Part shown: in pieces, positions 19,180 through 27,256 of the stretch
How the letters are laid out: each line of letters starts with the position of its first letter
Numbering within the stretch: the stretch's first letter is position 1
From: Maribacter thermophilus
GTDB taxonomy: Bacteria > Bacteroidota > Bacteroidia > Flavobacteriales > Flavobacteriaceae
Direction: 5' to 3'
Length of the DNA stretch: 64,000 nucleotides
Assembly: GCF_001020565.1 (NCBI RefSeq)
Contig: NZ_LDAS01000001.1
Location: forward strand, 1,714,985 to 1,778,984
Notes under the pieces: generated by a model
The model's database searches: none
The model's input: only the letters and a program-made list of their open reading frames with translations
What the model was told of the DNA's origin: nothing
Program-made: the position numbers and the translations under genes

Positions 19180-20061
19180 CTATTTTATCCGAGTCTTATA
19201 TTTTAGTATTCCGTTCAAGACTACTGTAATCAGTATAATTAAAGCACCCACATAAAACAAAGGGTTCATCTTTTCGTCGGCCCCAAAAATAAACCATGCC
19301 AGTACAATACCATATATAGGCTCTAGATTTGTCGTTAGCATTACTGTATAAGGGGTTAAAACGCGCATAACCTTTATAGAGGCTATAAAAGCATAGGAAG
19401 TGCAAACAAGCCCCAAAATCAATAAATAAAACCAATCGGCCATGTCAATTTCAAAAAAGTGCAAATCGAAATTAGTTCTATACCCCATAATCAATGACAA
19501 GAAGAGTACACCTATCCCCAACTCATAAAATGATATCACAGAGGGCCTATGATTTTTAACCAATTTTGCATTGATGAGGGAAAAAACAGCGGCCAAAAAT
19601 GCGGATAACAATGCTACGACCATTCCTTCTTTATAGGTAGACTCTACCCTAAAAATGAGCATTAGCCCCATTATCACCGCTAATCCAAATAGAATTTCAT
19701 AGGCGATCACTTTACGCTTAAACAACAACGGTTCTAACAAGGCGGTAAAAAAAGCTCCTGTGGACATCATGGCCAACGCAACCGAAACAGTAGCTATCTT
19801 AATTGCATAGAAAAACGTAACCCAATGCCCTGCAACCACAATACCGGCCAATACCAACCATAAAAAAGTTTTTTTATCAACCTTAAAACTAAAACCCGAA
19901 ACAAGCATATAACCAAGAATCGCCAATGCAGCAATGGTCATTCGATACCAAACCAAGGGCAAGGAATCTATGGATATTAACTTACCTAAAATGGCCGTAA
20001 ACCCCCAGATAAAAACTATAAAATGTAAATGGATTAGGTTTAACGTCCTATCTTTTTGCAT
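19180..20061 (-). CDS. EamA/DMT family transporter
   Basis: 293 aa in ten predicted membrane helices arranged as two EamA repeats, the drug/metabolite transporter layout. The start at 20061 (MQKDRTLNLIHLHFIVFIWGF) opens directly with the first EamA helix. A longer frame reaching 20208 would overlap the upstream permease by 160 nt and has no family resemblance. With this start the gene overlaps the LptF/G gene by 14 nt, so they share an operon with tgt. The substrate, possibly an amino acid or metabolite being exported, cannot be inferred. Confidence 0.85.
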   Translation of the reverse strand: MQKDRTLNLIHLHFIVFIWGFTAILGKLISIDSLPLVWYRMTIAALAILGYMLVSGFSFKVDKKTFLWLVLAGIVVAGHWVTFFYAIKIATVSVALAMMSTGAFFTALLEPLLFKRKVIAYEILFGLAVIMGLMLIFRVESTYKEGMVVALLSAFLAAVFSLINAKLVKNHRPSVISFYELGIGVLFLSLIMGYRTNFDLHFFEIDMADWFYLLILGLVCTSYAFIASIKVMRVLTPYTVMLTTNLEPIYGIVLAWFIFGADEKMNPLFYVGALIILITVVLNGILKYKTRIK

Positions 20062-21130
20062 TTTGTAAAAGATAAAAAGCCAAGATACCAAAGAGTACGT
20101 TTGGAATAATAACGGCCAACAAAGGAGAAAAACCGGATTGCTCTGCCAACGTACCAAAAACCTTGTCAAAAAAGATAAAAACAAAGGCCACCAATATACC
20201 AAAGGCAAGGTTCACTCCCATTCCTCCCCTTCTTTTTACAGAGGATACAGCTACGGCAATAATCGTTAAGATAAAGGCCGTCAACGGTAAGGCCCACCTT
20301 TTATATTTCACCAAAATATAGGTATTAATATTTGAAGCTCCCTTACGTTTTTGATCCGCAATAAACTTATCTAATTCGAACAAATTTTTGGTTTCCGCAA
20401 CATAAGATACCGGAGTAAGATCATCTATCTTAAAAGAAAAGACGGTATCCAATCTTCTTTTTCTTTCTATGTGGGCCGAGTCGCCCACCATTTTACGTTT
20501 TACATACGAGGTTAACCTGTAATTGCTATCTTTCTCTACCCATCTTATGTTCTGTGCAGAAATCTTAAAATCCAACTTATTATTTTCGTTAAACCTTTCA
20601 AAGGTGAAATTATGCCCTAATTGCCTTGCCGGATCAAAACTACTTACGTAGATAAAATCGGTTTCGTTCAATTGGTTAAATATATTATTGGTGACCCTAT
20701 CTTGCTTACCACGCTTTAAGTACTTGTATTTAAATTCGTTAAAACCAATACTTGCCTGTGGCACAATAAACATGGTCATAAAAAACATAATTATGGCAAT
20801 AATGGTGGCCCCTATCAAATAGGGCCTTAAAAACCTTCCATAAGAGACCCCGGAACTTAAAATCGCAACAATCTCTGTATTATTGGCCAATTTTGAGGTA
20901 AAAAATATGACCGATAAAAAAAGAAAAATGGGAAATAAAAGACTGCCTATATATATCGTAAAGTTTAGATAATACACCAATATTTCATTTAAAGGTGCCT
21001 CATTATCTATCATCTTACCAATCTGTTCGGCGAGGTTTGCCATGATCCCTATGGGTATGAACAAGAGCAACATCACCGCAAAGGTGGTCAGATAACGCTT
21101 TAGTATATATTTATCTATAATTGTAAGCAC
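20048..21130 (-). CDS. LptF/LptG family permease (YjgP/YjgQ)
   Basis: A 360-aa inner-membrane subunit of the LptB2FG lipopolysaccharide extractor. Helices near the N-terminus (about 15-120) and C-terminus (about 270-355) flank a periplasmic beta-jellyroll domain. The N-terminal LTIIDKYILKRYLTTF phrase is typical of the family. GTG is the start, and its G is shared with the tgt stop, indicating translational coupling. The ATPase lptB is at 46110, so the transporter genes are split. Which of LptF or LptG this is cannot be settled from sequence alone. Confidence 0.9.
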   Translation of the reverse strand: MLTIIDKYILKRYLTTFAVMLLLFIPIGIMANLAEQIGKMIDNEAPLNEILVYYLNFTIYIGSLLFPIFLFLSVIFFTSKLANNTEIVAILSSGVSYGRFLRPYLIGATIIAIIMFFMTMFIVPQASIGFNEFKYKYLKRGKQDRVTNNIFNQLNETDFIYVSSFDPARQLGHNFTFERFNENNKLDFKISAQNIRWVEKDSNYRLTSYVKRKMVGDSAHIERKRRLDTVFSFKIDDLTPVSYVAETKNLFELDKFIADQKRKGASNINTYILVKYKRWALPLTAFILTIIAVAVSSVKRRGGMGVNLAFGILVAFVFIFFDKVFGTLAEQSGFSPLLAVIIPNVLFGILAFYLLQNAKR

Positions 21131-22260
21131 TATAGTCTTTTATCCATTTGTTTTACCATACTGTTTTTCCAGGTATAAAAATCCCCCTCCAATATATGTT
21201 TTCTGGCTTCACGAACCAACCAAAGATAAAAACCTAGGTTGTGTATCGTTGCAATTTGTTTGCCCAAATACTCGTTGGCGGCAAATAAGTGCCTTAAATA
21301 AGCCTTGGAGTATTCCCTATCTACAAATGTAGTTCCCATTTCATCTATGGGAGAAAAATCATCTTCCCATTTTTTGTTCTTGATGTTTATGGTTCCGTGT
21401 GCCGTAAATAGCATTCCGTTTCTGGCATTTCTTGTAGGCATTACACAATCAAACATGTCTATACCCAAAGCAATGTTCTCCAATATATTAATGGGCGTAC
21501 CCACTCCCATTAAATATCTTGGCTTGTCTTCGGGCAAAATATCGCACACCACCTCTGTCATGGCATACATTTCTTCTGCCGGTTCCCCAACAGAAAGCCC
21601 TCCAATAGCATTGCCTTCAGCTCCGGCATTGGCGATATACTCCGCAGATTGTTTTCTCAAATCTTTATAGGTAGACCCTTGTACTATTGGAAAAAAACTT
21701 TGGGAATAATCATAGGCGAAAGGTGTTTTTTTCAAGTGATCTATACATCTATCTAACCAACGGTGGGTCATATGCATAGATCTTTTAGCGTAGTTGTAAT
21801 CACATGGGTACGGGGTACATTCATCAAAAGCCATAATAATATCGGCCCCTATCACCCTTTGAATTTCCATAACATTTTCGGGCGTAAACATATGCATGGA
21901 ACCGTCTATATGCGATTTAAACTTGACTCCTTCCTCTTTTATCTTTCTGTTGGCCGATAAAGAATATACCTGATACCCGCCACTATCTGTCAAGATATTA
22001 CGATCCCATCCCATAAACTTGTGCAGCCCACCTGCTTTATGAAGTATTTCGGTTTTTGGTCGTAAAAACAGATGGTAGGTATTTCCTAAAATAATATCAG
22101 GATCTATTTCTTCCCGTAATTCCTTTTGATGCACTCCTTTTACAGATGCCACGGTGCCAACAGGCATAAATATAGGTGTCTGTATCTTTCCATGATCTGT
22201 AACCATGGTACCTGCTCTTGCCTTGCTAAGCGTATCGGTTTTATGTAAAGTAAATTTCAA
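21130..22260 (-). CDS. tgt: tRNA-guanine transglycosylase (queuine tRNA-ribosyltransferase)
   Basis: It exchanges guanine-34 for preQ1 in GUN-anticodon tRNAs during queuosine synthesis. The 376-aa TIM-barrel product has the catalytic Asp in ILTDSGGYQVYSL, a second Asp in AFDECTPYPCDY, and DMFDCVMPTRNARNG. The zinc-ligand region follows but the usual CxCxxC cluster is replaced by sequence around NIKNKKWEDDFSP, as in many Bacteroidota. A TTG at 22260 is the best start, giving (M)KFTLHKTD. The longer frame from 22281 would overlap the -7 promoter element. It leads the tgt-LptF/G-EamA operon. Confidence 0.95.
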   Translation of the reverse strand: MKFTLHKTDTLSKARAGTMVTDHGKIQTPIFMPVGTVASVKGVHQKELREEIDPDIILGNTYHLFLRPKTEILHKAGGLHKFMGWDRNILTDSGGYQVYSLSANRKIKEEGVKFKSHIDGSMHMFTPENVMEIQRVIGADIIMAFDECTPYPCDYNYAKRSMHMTHRWLDRCIDHLKKTPFAYDYSQSFFPIVQGSTYKDLRKQSAEYIANAGAEGNAIGGLSVGEPAEEMYAMTEVVCDILPEDKPRYLMGVGTPINILENIALGIDMFDCVMPTRNARNGMLFTAHGTINIKNKKWEDDFSPIDEMGTTFVDREYSKAYLRHLFAANEYLGKQIATIHNLGFYLWLVREARKHILEGDFYTWKNSMVKQMDKRL

Positions 22261-22278
22261 TAGTCTAGAATAAAGTTG

Positions 22279-22286
22279 CAAAGATA
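22279..22286 (-). promoter_or_regulatory. Promoter -7 element of the tgt operon
   Basis: TATCTTTG on the minus strand, ending 18 nt before the TTG start at 22260. Its position rules out the upstream TTG at 22281 as the translation start. Confidence 0.55.
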
Positions 22287-22498
22287 ATGAACTACTAGTC
22301 TATAAAACTTAATAAAAGTTAAAGATGCTTTTATGTTTCTACCAATAATAACGAACAATGTACATAGACCAAGAATTAACATTGATGTCCGTTTTATGAA
22401 ACAATAAACGCGAACACCTACCGTTTTGATGGTATAACGAGTATTGAAATAATTGGTATTGTTCTTGATATCAGTTATTTCAATTAAAATAAAACTAT

Positions 22499-23089
22499 AT
22501 GAAAAAAGTACTTTTTCTCACTGTTATGTTATTGACAGGGTTATCAGCGATGGCCCAGAGTGAATCCGGATTCGGTATTAAAGCAGGTTTAAACTATAAT
22601 GCCAATGGCGATTATTTTGAATCTGCAGGTGATGTTGCCCGTAACCCTGATAGAAATGTAGGCTACCATTTTGGTATTTTTGGTAAACTCGGTGTAGCAA
22701 AAATTTATGTGCGCCCAGAATTGGTCTATACAAAAACCAAATCTGATTACAATGGTGACGATTTTGACATGAGCAAACTAGACGCTCCTATTTTATTGGG
22801 TGTTAAAGTTATTGGCCCATTGCATGTTTTTGCCGGTCCTTCTTTTCAATATATATTGGATACCGAGTACGATGGTATTACGATAGACGATGTAGAAAAC
22901 GATTTTACCGTTGGTATGAACATAGGTGCCGGGGTAAACCTTGGTAAATTAGGAATAGACCTACGTTACGAAAGAGGTTTTAGCGATAACGAAGCTACCT
23001 TTATCAATACGAACATTACTACGGTAGGCACCAGTAGAATAGACACTAGGCCTGATCAACTGATTTTAAGTTTATCCTTAAAAATATAG
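22499..23089 (+). CDS. Outer-membrane beta-barrel protein (PorT-like family)
   Basis: 196 aa with a signal peptide (MKKVLFLTVMLLTGLSAMAQ) and alternating strands (GFGIKAGLNYNANGDYF, VYVRPELVYT, GAGVNLGKLGIDLRYERGF) closing with an amphipathic C-terminal strand ending LSLSLKI. This is the common small 'outer membrane beta-barrel' family of Bacteroidota, likely eight strands. Transport or structural role is unknown. It is single-gene, with its own terminator shared with the convergent FKBP gene. Confidence 0.82.
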   Translation: MKKVLFLTVMLLTGLSAMAQSESGFGIKAGLNYNANGDYFESAGDVARNPDRNVGYHFGIFGKLGVAKIYVRPELVYTKTKSDYNGDDFDMSKLDAPILLGVKVIGPLHVFAGPSFQYILDTEYDGITIDDVENDFTVGMNIGAGVNLGKLGIDLRYERGFSDNEATFINTNITTVGTSRIDTRPDQLILSLSLKI

Positions 23090-23111
23090 TTCGTCATAAC
23101 CAACAAAAAAC

Positions 23112-23145
23112 AAAAAAAGCTCTCATACTAAATGAGAGCTTTTTA
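23112..23145. terminator. Bidirectional terminator between the barrel gene and the FKBP gene
   Basis: AAAAAAAGCTCTCAT pairs with ATGAGAGCTTTTT with A and T tracts outside the stem, in the gap between two convergent genes. Confidence 0.88.
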
Positions 23146-23166
23146 TTTTATAATGCCATACTATTA

Positions 23167-24135
23167 TTATAAGTCATTATCCAAATGGTCTGGAACCCCA
23201 TCACCATCGGTATCAATGAAGCCTACAAAATTACCGTCATCGTCCAATTCTATTTCCTCTATGGTAGGTATACCGTCCCCATCATCATCAGGGTCGTTAT
23301 AGTTGGCCAAATACGATGTAAATTCGGTTTCTACATCCGTATTGTCGTTATTTAAATTACCATCTCCATCAACATCCTCCAAATAAGAAGGGATGCCATC
23401 ACCGTCATAATCGGTATCTTTTTCATAGGCAAAAGCATCTACTTTAAAGATCAAGGGAGAATAAGAAGATATTACAGACCCCGAAGTATTATTAAAATAG
23501 GCCAAACCAGAAGGTATAAATATCGCCCCTACCCCATAACCTTCATAACTTACCGTACCGTCTCCATTTTCTATAGGCCCCATACCGGTTTGAAAGTATT
23601 CCATACCATTACCAAATCCTCTAACCACGGTAGAAAGATTGAATTGTACGGGCTGATTGGCTGAAGCATCGAACAACGTACCGTCTAAAAGCAACCCTTC
23701 ATATCTTAAGTAGACATTATCACCAATGGTCGGTTTCCCTTCCTTAGCTCCTTGCCTAGCAATTAAATAATATAAGGTATGGTCGGCTTCTTCTTCGTCA
23801 GAGATACCAAAATCAGAAGATTTAACGGATATTACCTCTGAGCCTAACTCTATACCTTCAAGTTCATTACTGTCATATATAGAGACCTTGTCACTATTAT
23901 CACCGGCAATAGTGTCAAAAACAACTTTGTAATCAAAATCGGCAGGGGGATTTTGAAAGTCCTCATAATTAAAAAAATGCGTTTTCAAAAAAGATACAAT
24001 CTCCTCATCATCTTCCGCCGACACTTCAATAATAGATCTAGGCGGAACTACTTCTATTTCGTCATCATCATCATTTTTACATGACCATATGCAACCAATT
24101 GCCAGAGCTACACCAAAGATATTTTTCAATTTCAT
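23167..24135 (-). CDS. FKBP-type peptidyl-prolyl isomerase lipoprotein with calcium-type repeats
   Basis: 322 aa. A lipobox IWSC puts the lipidated Cys at residue 19, followed by an acidic linker. The middle (about 130-230) is an FKBP domain with NVYLRYEGLLLDGTLFDAS and later EGYGVGAIFIPSGLAY. The C-terminus carries DGDG-rich, thrombospondin type 3-like segments (DTDYDGDGIPSYLED, DPDDDGDGIPTIEE, DTDGDGVPDHLDNDL), which normally bind calcium. It is likely an envelope-anchored folding factor. The ATG at 24135 is preferred over two adjoining TTG codons. Confidence 0.85.
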   Translation of the reverse strand: MKLKNIFGVALAIGCIWSCKNDDDDEIEVVPPRSIIEVSAEDDEEIVSFLKTHFFNYEDFQNPPADFDYKVVFDTIAGDNSDKVSIYDSNELEGIELGSEVISVKSSDFGISDEEEADHTLYYLIARQGAKEGKPTIGDNVYLRYEGLLLDGTLFDASANQPVQFNLSTVVRGFGNGMEYFQTGMGPIENGDGTVSYEGYGVGAIFIPSGLAYFNNTSGSVISSYSPLIFKVDAFAYEKDTDYDGDGIPSYLEDVDGDGNLNNDNTDVETEFTSYLANYNDPDDDGDGIPTIEEIELDDDGNFVGFIDTDGDGVPDHLDNDL

Positions 24136-24151
24136 CAACAATATTTTAAGC

Positions 24152-24180
24152 TTGCAAGATACAATTTTCCCTTATTTTTG
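24152..24180 (+). promoter_or_regulatory. Promoter of hslR-like gene
   Basis: TTG at 24152-24154 and TATTTTTG at 24173-24180 are spaced by 18 nt, a near-consensus Bacteroidota promoter, 32 nt before the start codon. Confidence 0.65.
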
Positions 24181-24212
24181 TGGAGTTAAGTTAACAAAGA
24201 TTTTAGTTTGCC

Positions 24213-24596
24213 ATGCGCATTGACAAATACTTATGGAGTACCCGTTATTTTAAAACTCGCAACCTTGCCACCACTGCGTGTAAAAAAGGGCATGTAAAGA
24301 TCAATGACCAAGTGGCCAAACCTGGTCGGGAGGTTTTTCCTATGGATAAAATTGTAGTAAGAAAAAATCAAATCGACTATCAGTTTACGGTTTTGGACAT
24401 ACCCCCTAGCAGGGTCGGGGCCAAATTAGTGGATATCTACAGAAAGGATACCACACCAAAAGAAGCTTTTGAACATAGCGAACTTTTAAAGTTTTCCAAA
24501 GAATATTATAGAAAGAAAGGAACAGGACGCCCTACAAAAAAAGACCGGAGAGAAATAGACGATTATCTCGACACTCCTTTAGACGAAACGGATTAA
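24213..24596 (+). CDS. S4-domain RNA-binding protein (Hsp15-like)
   Basis: 127 aa with an N-terminal S4 fold (MRIDKYLWSTRYFKTRNLAT through KINDQVAKPG), as in heat-shock protein Hsp15/HslR, which rescues stalled 50S subunits carrying a nascent chain. The C-terminal third is basic, then acidic. It may be co-transcribed with the phosphoribosyltransferase 97 nt downstream. Family assignment is firm; the stalled-ribosome role is transferred from E. coli. Confidence 0.88.
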   Translation: MRIDKYLWSTRYFKTRNLATTACKKGHVKINDQVAKPGREVFPMDKIVVRKNQIDYQFTVLDIPPSRVGAKLVDIYRKDTTPKEAFEHSELLKFSKEYYRKKGTGRPTKKDRREIDDYLDTPLDETD

Positions 24597-24693
24597 GCAC
24601 CATGCGGTCGATTTTAACACAAATCTACCCAGCAATACATAAAAATCATAAAAACATAGCTAACTTGTAAACTCGTAAAGAGTAATTTTGATT

Positions 24694-25191
24694 ATGGAAC
24701 AAAACATTCTTACCCACCAACAAATTCAGCACAAAATAGAACGTATCGCCTATCAGATCTATGAGGCCAACGTAACGGAAAAAGAGATCATAGTTGCAGG
24801 CATTGTGGGTGGCGGTCTTAATTTTGCTAAAAAAATAATAACCGTACTTAAAAAAATTACCCCGGCAGAAATTACCTTGTGCAAGGTAATGATGGATAAG
24901 TCCAACCCATTGGAAAGCGGGGTATCTACATCATTGCCCGAAGAAGATTACAAAAACAAATCAGTGGTTTTAGTAGATGATGTCCTAAATTCGGGTACCA
25001 CGTTGATATACGGTGTACACCACTTTTTAAAAACTCCTTTAAAACAGCTTAAAACAGCTGTATTGGTAAACCGAAACCACAAAAAATATCCTGTTAAGGC
25101 CGATTTTAAGGGAATTTCACTTTCCACATCTTTGCAAGAGCACGTAAACGTACTGTTCGAGCCTAAAAAAAATCGCGTTTTCCTAGACTAA
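24694..25191 (+). CDS. Phosphoribosyltransferase, PyrR-like
   Basis: 165 aa with a type I PRTase fold. The PRPP-binding loop is VVLVDDVLNSGTT, preceded by a hydrophobic beta-strand segment (IIVAGIVGGGLNFA). Family names range from PyrR to hypoxanthine-type PRTase, and the base used is unclear. The ATG at 24694 is chosen over the TTG two codons upstream. It overlaps the convergent aroK gene by 9 nt at the 3' ends. Confidence 0.85.
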   Translation: MEQNILTHQQIQHKIERIAYQIYEANVTEKEIIVAGIVGGGLNFAKKIITVLKKITPAEITLCKVMMDKSNPLESGVSTSLPEEDYKNKSVVLVDDVLNSGTTLIYGVHHFLKTPLKQLKTAVLVNRNHKKYPVKADFKGISLSTSLQEHVNVLFEPKKNRVFLD

Positions 25192-25707
25192 ACGTTCTCT
25201 TATTTCTTGCGCTGCCGTTTCTGGGGTCTTATTTTTATTGTGTACTGTATGGTGTGCCTGATTATAGAAATAGCTCCTTTCAAAAAGATGTTTGGCTATA
25301 AACTCGGGAAGTTCGTTATTGCTCAAATTCGCAATTAAAGGTCTTTCCGCCTTTTGGTTCAAAAGTCTGGCCGTAAGATCCGCTATATCCGTTCTAATGT
25401 AAAAAGAGTTTTGGGTAGCCTCATTAATCTGCTGCATATTATTTCCAAAACAAGGTGTTCCCCCTCCAAGAGACAAAACAAAATTATTTTTTTTTGCTAA
25501 AATTTCGTTGAGGTAAAAATTTTCCTTTTTTCGAAAATACACCTCTCCCTTCTCTTTAAAGATACTTTTTACATCCTTTTTTTCGGCAGTTTCAATGTAC
25601 TCATCCAAATCTAAAAAATTACATTTCAATTCTTTAGCCAAAATTTTTCCAATGGTGGTCTTACCACTGCCCATATATCCCAACAATACAATTTTCACCT
25701 CTGACAT
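25183..25707 (-). CDS. aroK: Shikimate kinase
   Basis: It phosphorylates shikimate in chorismate synthesis. The 174-aa product has Walker A GYMGSGKTT at residues 10-18, the shikimate-binding DLDEYIE, GGGTPCFGN, and the lid region KAERPLI with the catalytic Arg. Length is normal. It is a single gene, converging on and slightly overlapping the phosphoribosyltransferase gene. Confidence 0.95.
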   Translation of the reverse strand: MSEVKIVLLGYMGSGKTTIGKILAKELKCNFLDLDEYIETAEKKDVKSIFKEKGEVYFRKKENFYLNEILAKKNNFVLSLGGGTPCFGNNMQQINEATQNSFYIRTDIADLTARLLNQKAERPLIANLSNNELPEFIAKHLFERSYFYNQAHHTVHNKNKTPETAAQEIRERLV

Positions 25708-25771
25708 TTTCTGTAAAATTCAGCTAATTTGACCTGATTTCAAAAAAAAATAAATTTCTCACCAAATAGGC

Positions 25772-25801
25772 TTGTGAAATAAATAAATGGTTTTATATTT
25801 G
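25772..25801 (+). promoter_or_regulatory. Promoter of tRNA-Lys
   Basis: TTG at 25772-25774, exactly 19 nt, then TATATTTG at 25794-25801, a perfect Bacteroidota match. The next bases GCACCCGC are identical to those after rRNA P1. Confidence 0.85.
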
Positions 25802-25837
25802 CACCCGCAAACGGGAAAAGATTTGCACTGAAATTAT

Positions 25838-25910
25838 GACCTGGTAGCTCAGTTGGTAGAGCATCTCCCTTTTAAGGAGAGGGTCCTGGGTTCGAGCCCC
25901 AGCCCGGTCA
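25838..25910 (+). tRNA. tRNA-Lys (anticodon TTT)
   Basis: 73-nt cloverleaf with D arm AGCTCAGTTGG, anticodon loop CTTTTAA and T loop TTCGAGC. CCA is not encoded. The acceptor stem GACCTGG/CCCGGTC contains one U-C mismatch at pair 5-68 where U-G would be expected. It has its own promoter and terminator. Confidence 0.95.
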
Positions 25911-25921
25911 CTTTCAAATAC

Positions 25922-25964
25922 AAAAGCCTTGCTTATCTAAAGATAGACAAGGCTTTATTTTTTG
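25922..25964 (+). terminator. Terminator after tRNA-Lys
   Basis: AAAGCCTTG (25923-25931) pairs with CAAGGCTTT (25948-25956), with inner TATCT/AGATA pairing, followed by ATTTTTT. Confidence 0.85.
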
Positions 25965-26102
25965 TGTTGAAAAAGCATTCGGTAGAAACATTTTTGTAAG
26001 AGAGGTTTAGTTTAAAATTGGTTTTGGCAAACAGAAGACCAAAGAATGTTTTGAACAATAGATAAATAGGGTTCTTTTACACAGTTATAGATGATTTTTT
26101 CT

Positions 26103-26131
26103 TTGATTTAAAAGATACCTTTATATCTTTA
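26103..26131 (+). promoter_or_regulatory. Promoter of tRNA-Leu
   Basis: TTG at 26103-26105, 18 nt, then TATCTTTA at 26124-26131, one base off TAnnTTTG. The tRNA starts 20 nt later. Confidence 0.55.
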
Positions 26132-26151
26132 CCGACGCTAAAATAAAATTT

Positions 26152-26235
26152 GCCCACGTGGTGAAATTGGTAGACACGCTACCTTGAGGGGGTAGTGTTC
26201 GTAAGAACGTGCTAGTTCGAATCTAGTCGTGGGCA
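26152..26235 (+). tRNA. tRNA-Leu (anticodon GAG)
   Basis: 84-nt class II tRNA with acceptor GCCCACG pairing to CGTGGGC, anticodon loop TTGAGGG (GAG), a long variable arm (TGTTCGTAAGAACG) and T loop TTCGAAT. CCA is not encoded. Confidence 0.95.
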
Positions 26236-26238
26236 CTT

Positions 26239-26268
26239 AAGGCCGGGTAATTTACCCGGCCTTTTTTT
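26239..26268 (+). terminator. Terminator after tRNA-Leu
   Basis: AAGGCCGGGTAA pairs perfectly with TTACCCGGCCTT around one T, followed by a T run. Confidence 0.92.
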
Positions 26269-26280
26269 GTTTTTGAACAA

Positions 26281-26340
26281 TTTAACTTCTTTTAAAGGCT
26301 TTGTTTCATCTTAAATCGTAAATTTGTTTAACTTTTTACA
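26281..26340 (+). promoter_or_regulatory. Promoter and candidate self-operator of the carotenoid operon
   Basis: TAAATTTG at 26319-26326 is an exact -7 element. The nearest TTG (26301-26303) is only 15 nt away. Two direct repeats flank it: TTTAACTTCTTTTA (26281-26294) and TTTAACTTTTTACA (26327-26340), matching at 11 of 14 positions. A CarH tetramer binding both would cover the promoter; this is inference. Confidence 0.4.
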
Positions 26341-26354
26341 TAAATAAATAAACA

Positions 26355-27248
26355 ATGCCAAAAAAAGTATTTAGCATTAGGGACTTGGAAAACCTTTCAG
26401 GCATTAAAGCACACACCATTAGAATCTGGGAAAAAAGGTACAACCTTTTATCTCCCGAACGTACCGATACCAACATTAGAAACTATAGTATCGCCAGCTT
26501 ACAAAAGCTCTTAAATGTAACATTACTATATCACAATGGTTACAAAATATCCAAAATAGCCAAAATACCAGAAGCAGAAATACCACTAAGAGTCAAAGAA
26601 GTGGTATCAAAAAAGAACAATAACTCCCATGTCTTAAATACGTTCAAATTGGCCATGGTCAACTTTGACCAAACACTTTTTTTTGAAACGTACAACAAAT
26701 TGCTGAGCACCCGTAGTTTTAGAGAAGTATTCAAAGAAACATTTATTCCTTTGTTAAACGAAATTGGATTGTTGTGGCAGACAGATACCATAAGCCCCGC
26801 CCATGAGCATTTTATTACCGGCTTGATAAAACAGAAAATCTTAATCAACACAGAAAAAGTCCAACAACCCACCCCTACCAAGACCGACAAAGTATTTGTT
26901 TCGTTCTTACCAGAAAATGAAATTCATGAAATAGGCCTTCTATACCTTAATTATGAGATTTTATCAAAGGGTTACAAATGCGTTTACCTAGGGCAAACCG
27001 TACCGCTGGAAAACCTTGTAGATGTTATGAGATACTTTGAGAACATCTATTTCCTATCATACTTTACGGTAAAACCGGACAAAGACCACATTAACACATA
27101 CATACGCAACTTTGAAAATATGGCCTCAAAATATTCAAATCCCAATTTTTGGATATTGGGCAGACAGGTAAAACATGTAGAGGTTTCAAAATTGCCCAAC
27201 TATATAAAAACATTCACCTCTATAGACCAAGTGGTCAACGAACTATAA
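26355..27248 (+). CDS. CarH-like MerR-family regulator with B12-binding domain
   Basis: 297 aa. An N-terminal MerR helix-turn-helix (SIRDLENLSGIKAHTIRIWEKRY... near residues 7-30) is joined to a helical cap and a C-terminal cobalamin-binding Rossmann domain. Both CarH signatures are present: W-x9-EH (Trp141, Glu151-His152), which holds the adenosyl group, and ExHxxG (Glu189-Ile-His191-Glu-Ile-Gly194), whose His is the lower cobalt ligand. CarH proteins repress carotenoid genes in the dark with adenosylcobalamin and release DNA in light. Being first in the crt operon fits exactly. Gln142 replaces the His that follows the Trp in Thermus CarH. Confidence 0.88.
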   Translation: MPKKVFSIRDLENLSGIKAHTIRIWEKRYNLLSPERTDTNIRNYSIASLQKLLNVTLLYHNGYKISKIAKIPEAEIPLRVKEVVSKKNNNSHVLNTFKLAMVNFDQTLFFETYNKLLSTRSFREVFKETFIPLLNEIGLLWQTDTISPAHEHFITGLIKQKILINTEKVQQPTPTKTDKVFVSFLPENEIHEIGLLYLNYEILSKGYKCVYLGQTVPLENLVDVMRYFENIYFLSYFTVKPDKDHINTYIRNFENMASKYSNPNFWILGRQVKHVEVSKLPNYIKTFTSIDQVVNEL

Positions 27249-27256
27249 AGTCGCTT

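Noticed and set aside
19196-20208. Longer N-terminus of the EamA transporter (start at 20208)
   Set aside because: It would overlap the LptF/G gene by 160 nt and adds residues with no family match.
24683-24690. TAATTTTG as a promoter of the phosphoribosyltransferase gene
   Set aside because: The TTG spacing is only 15 nt and the start of transcription would fall after the ATG.
27149-27256. Longer N-terminus of CrtI (start at 27149)
   Set aside because: It runs through the end of the CarH-like gene and precedes the FAD-binding fold without homology.
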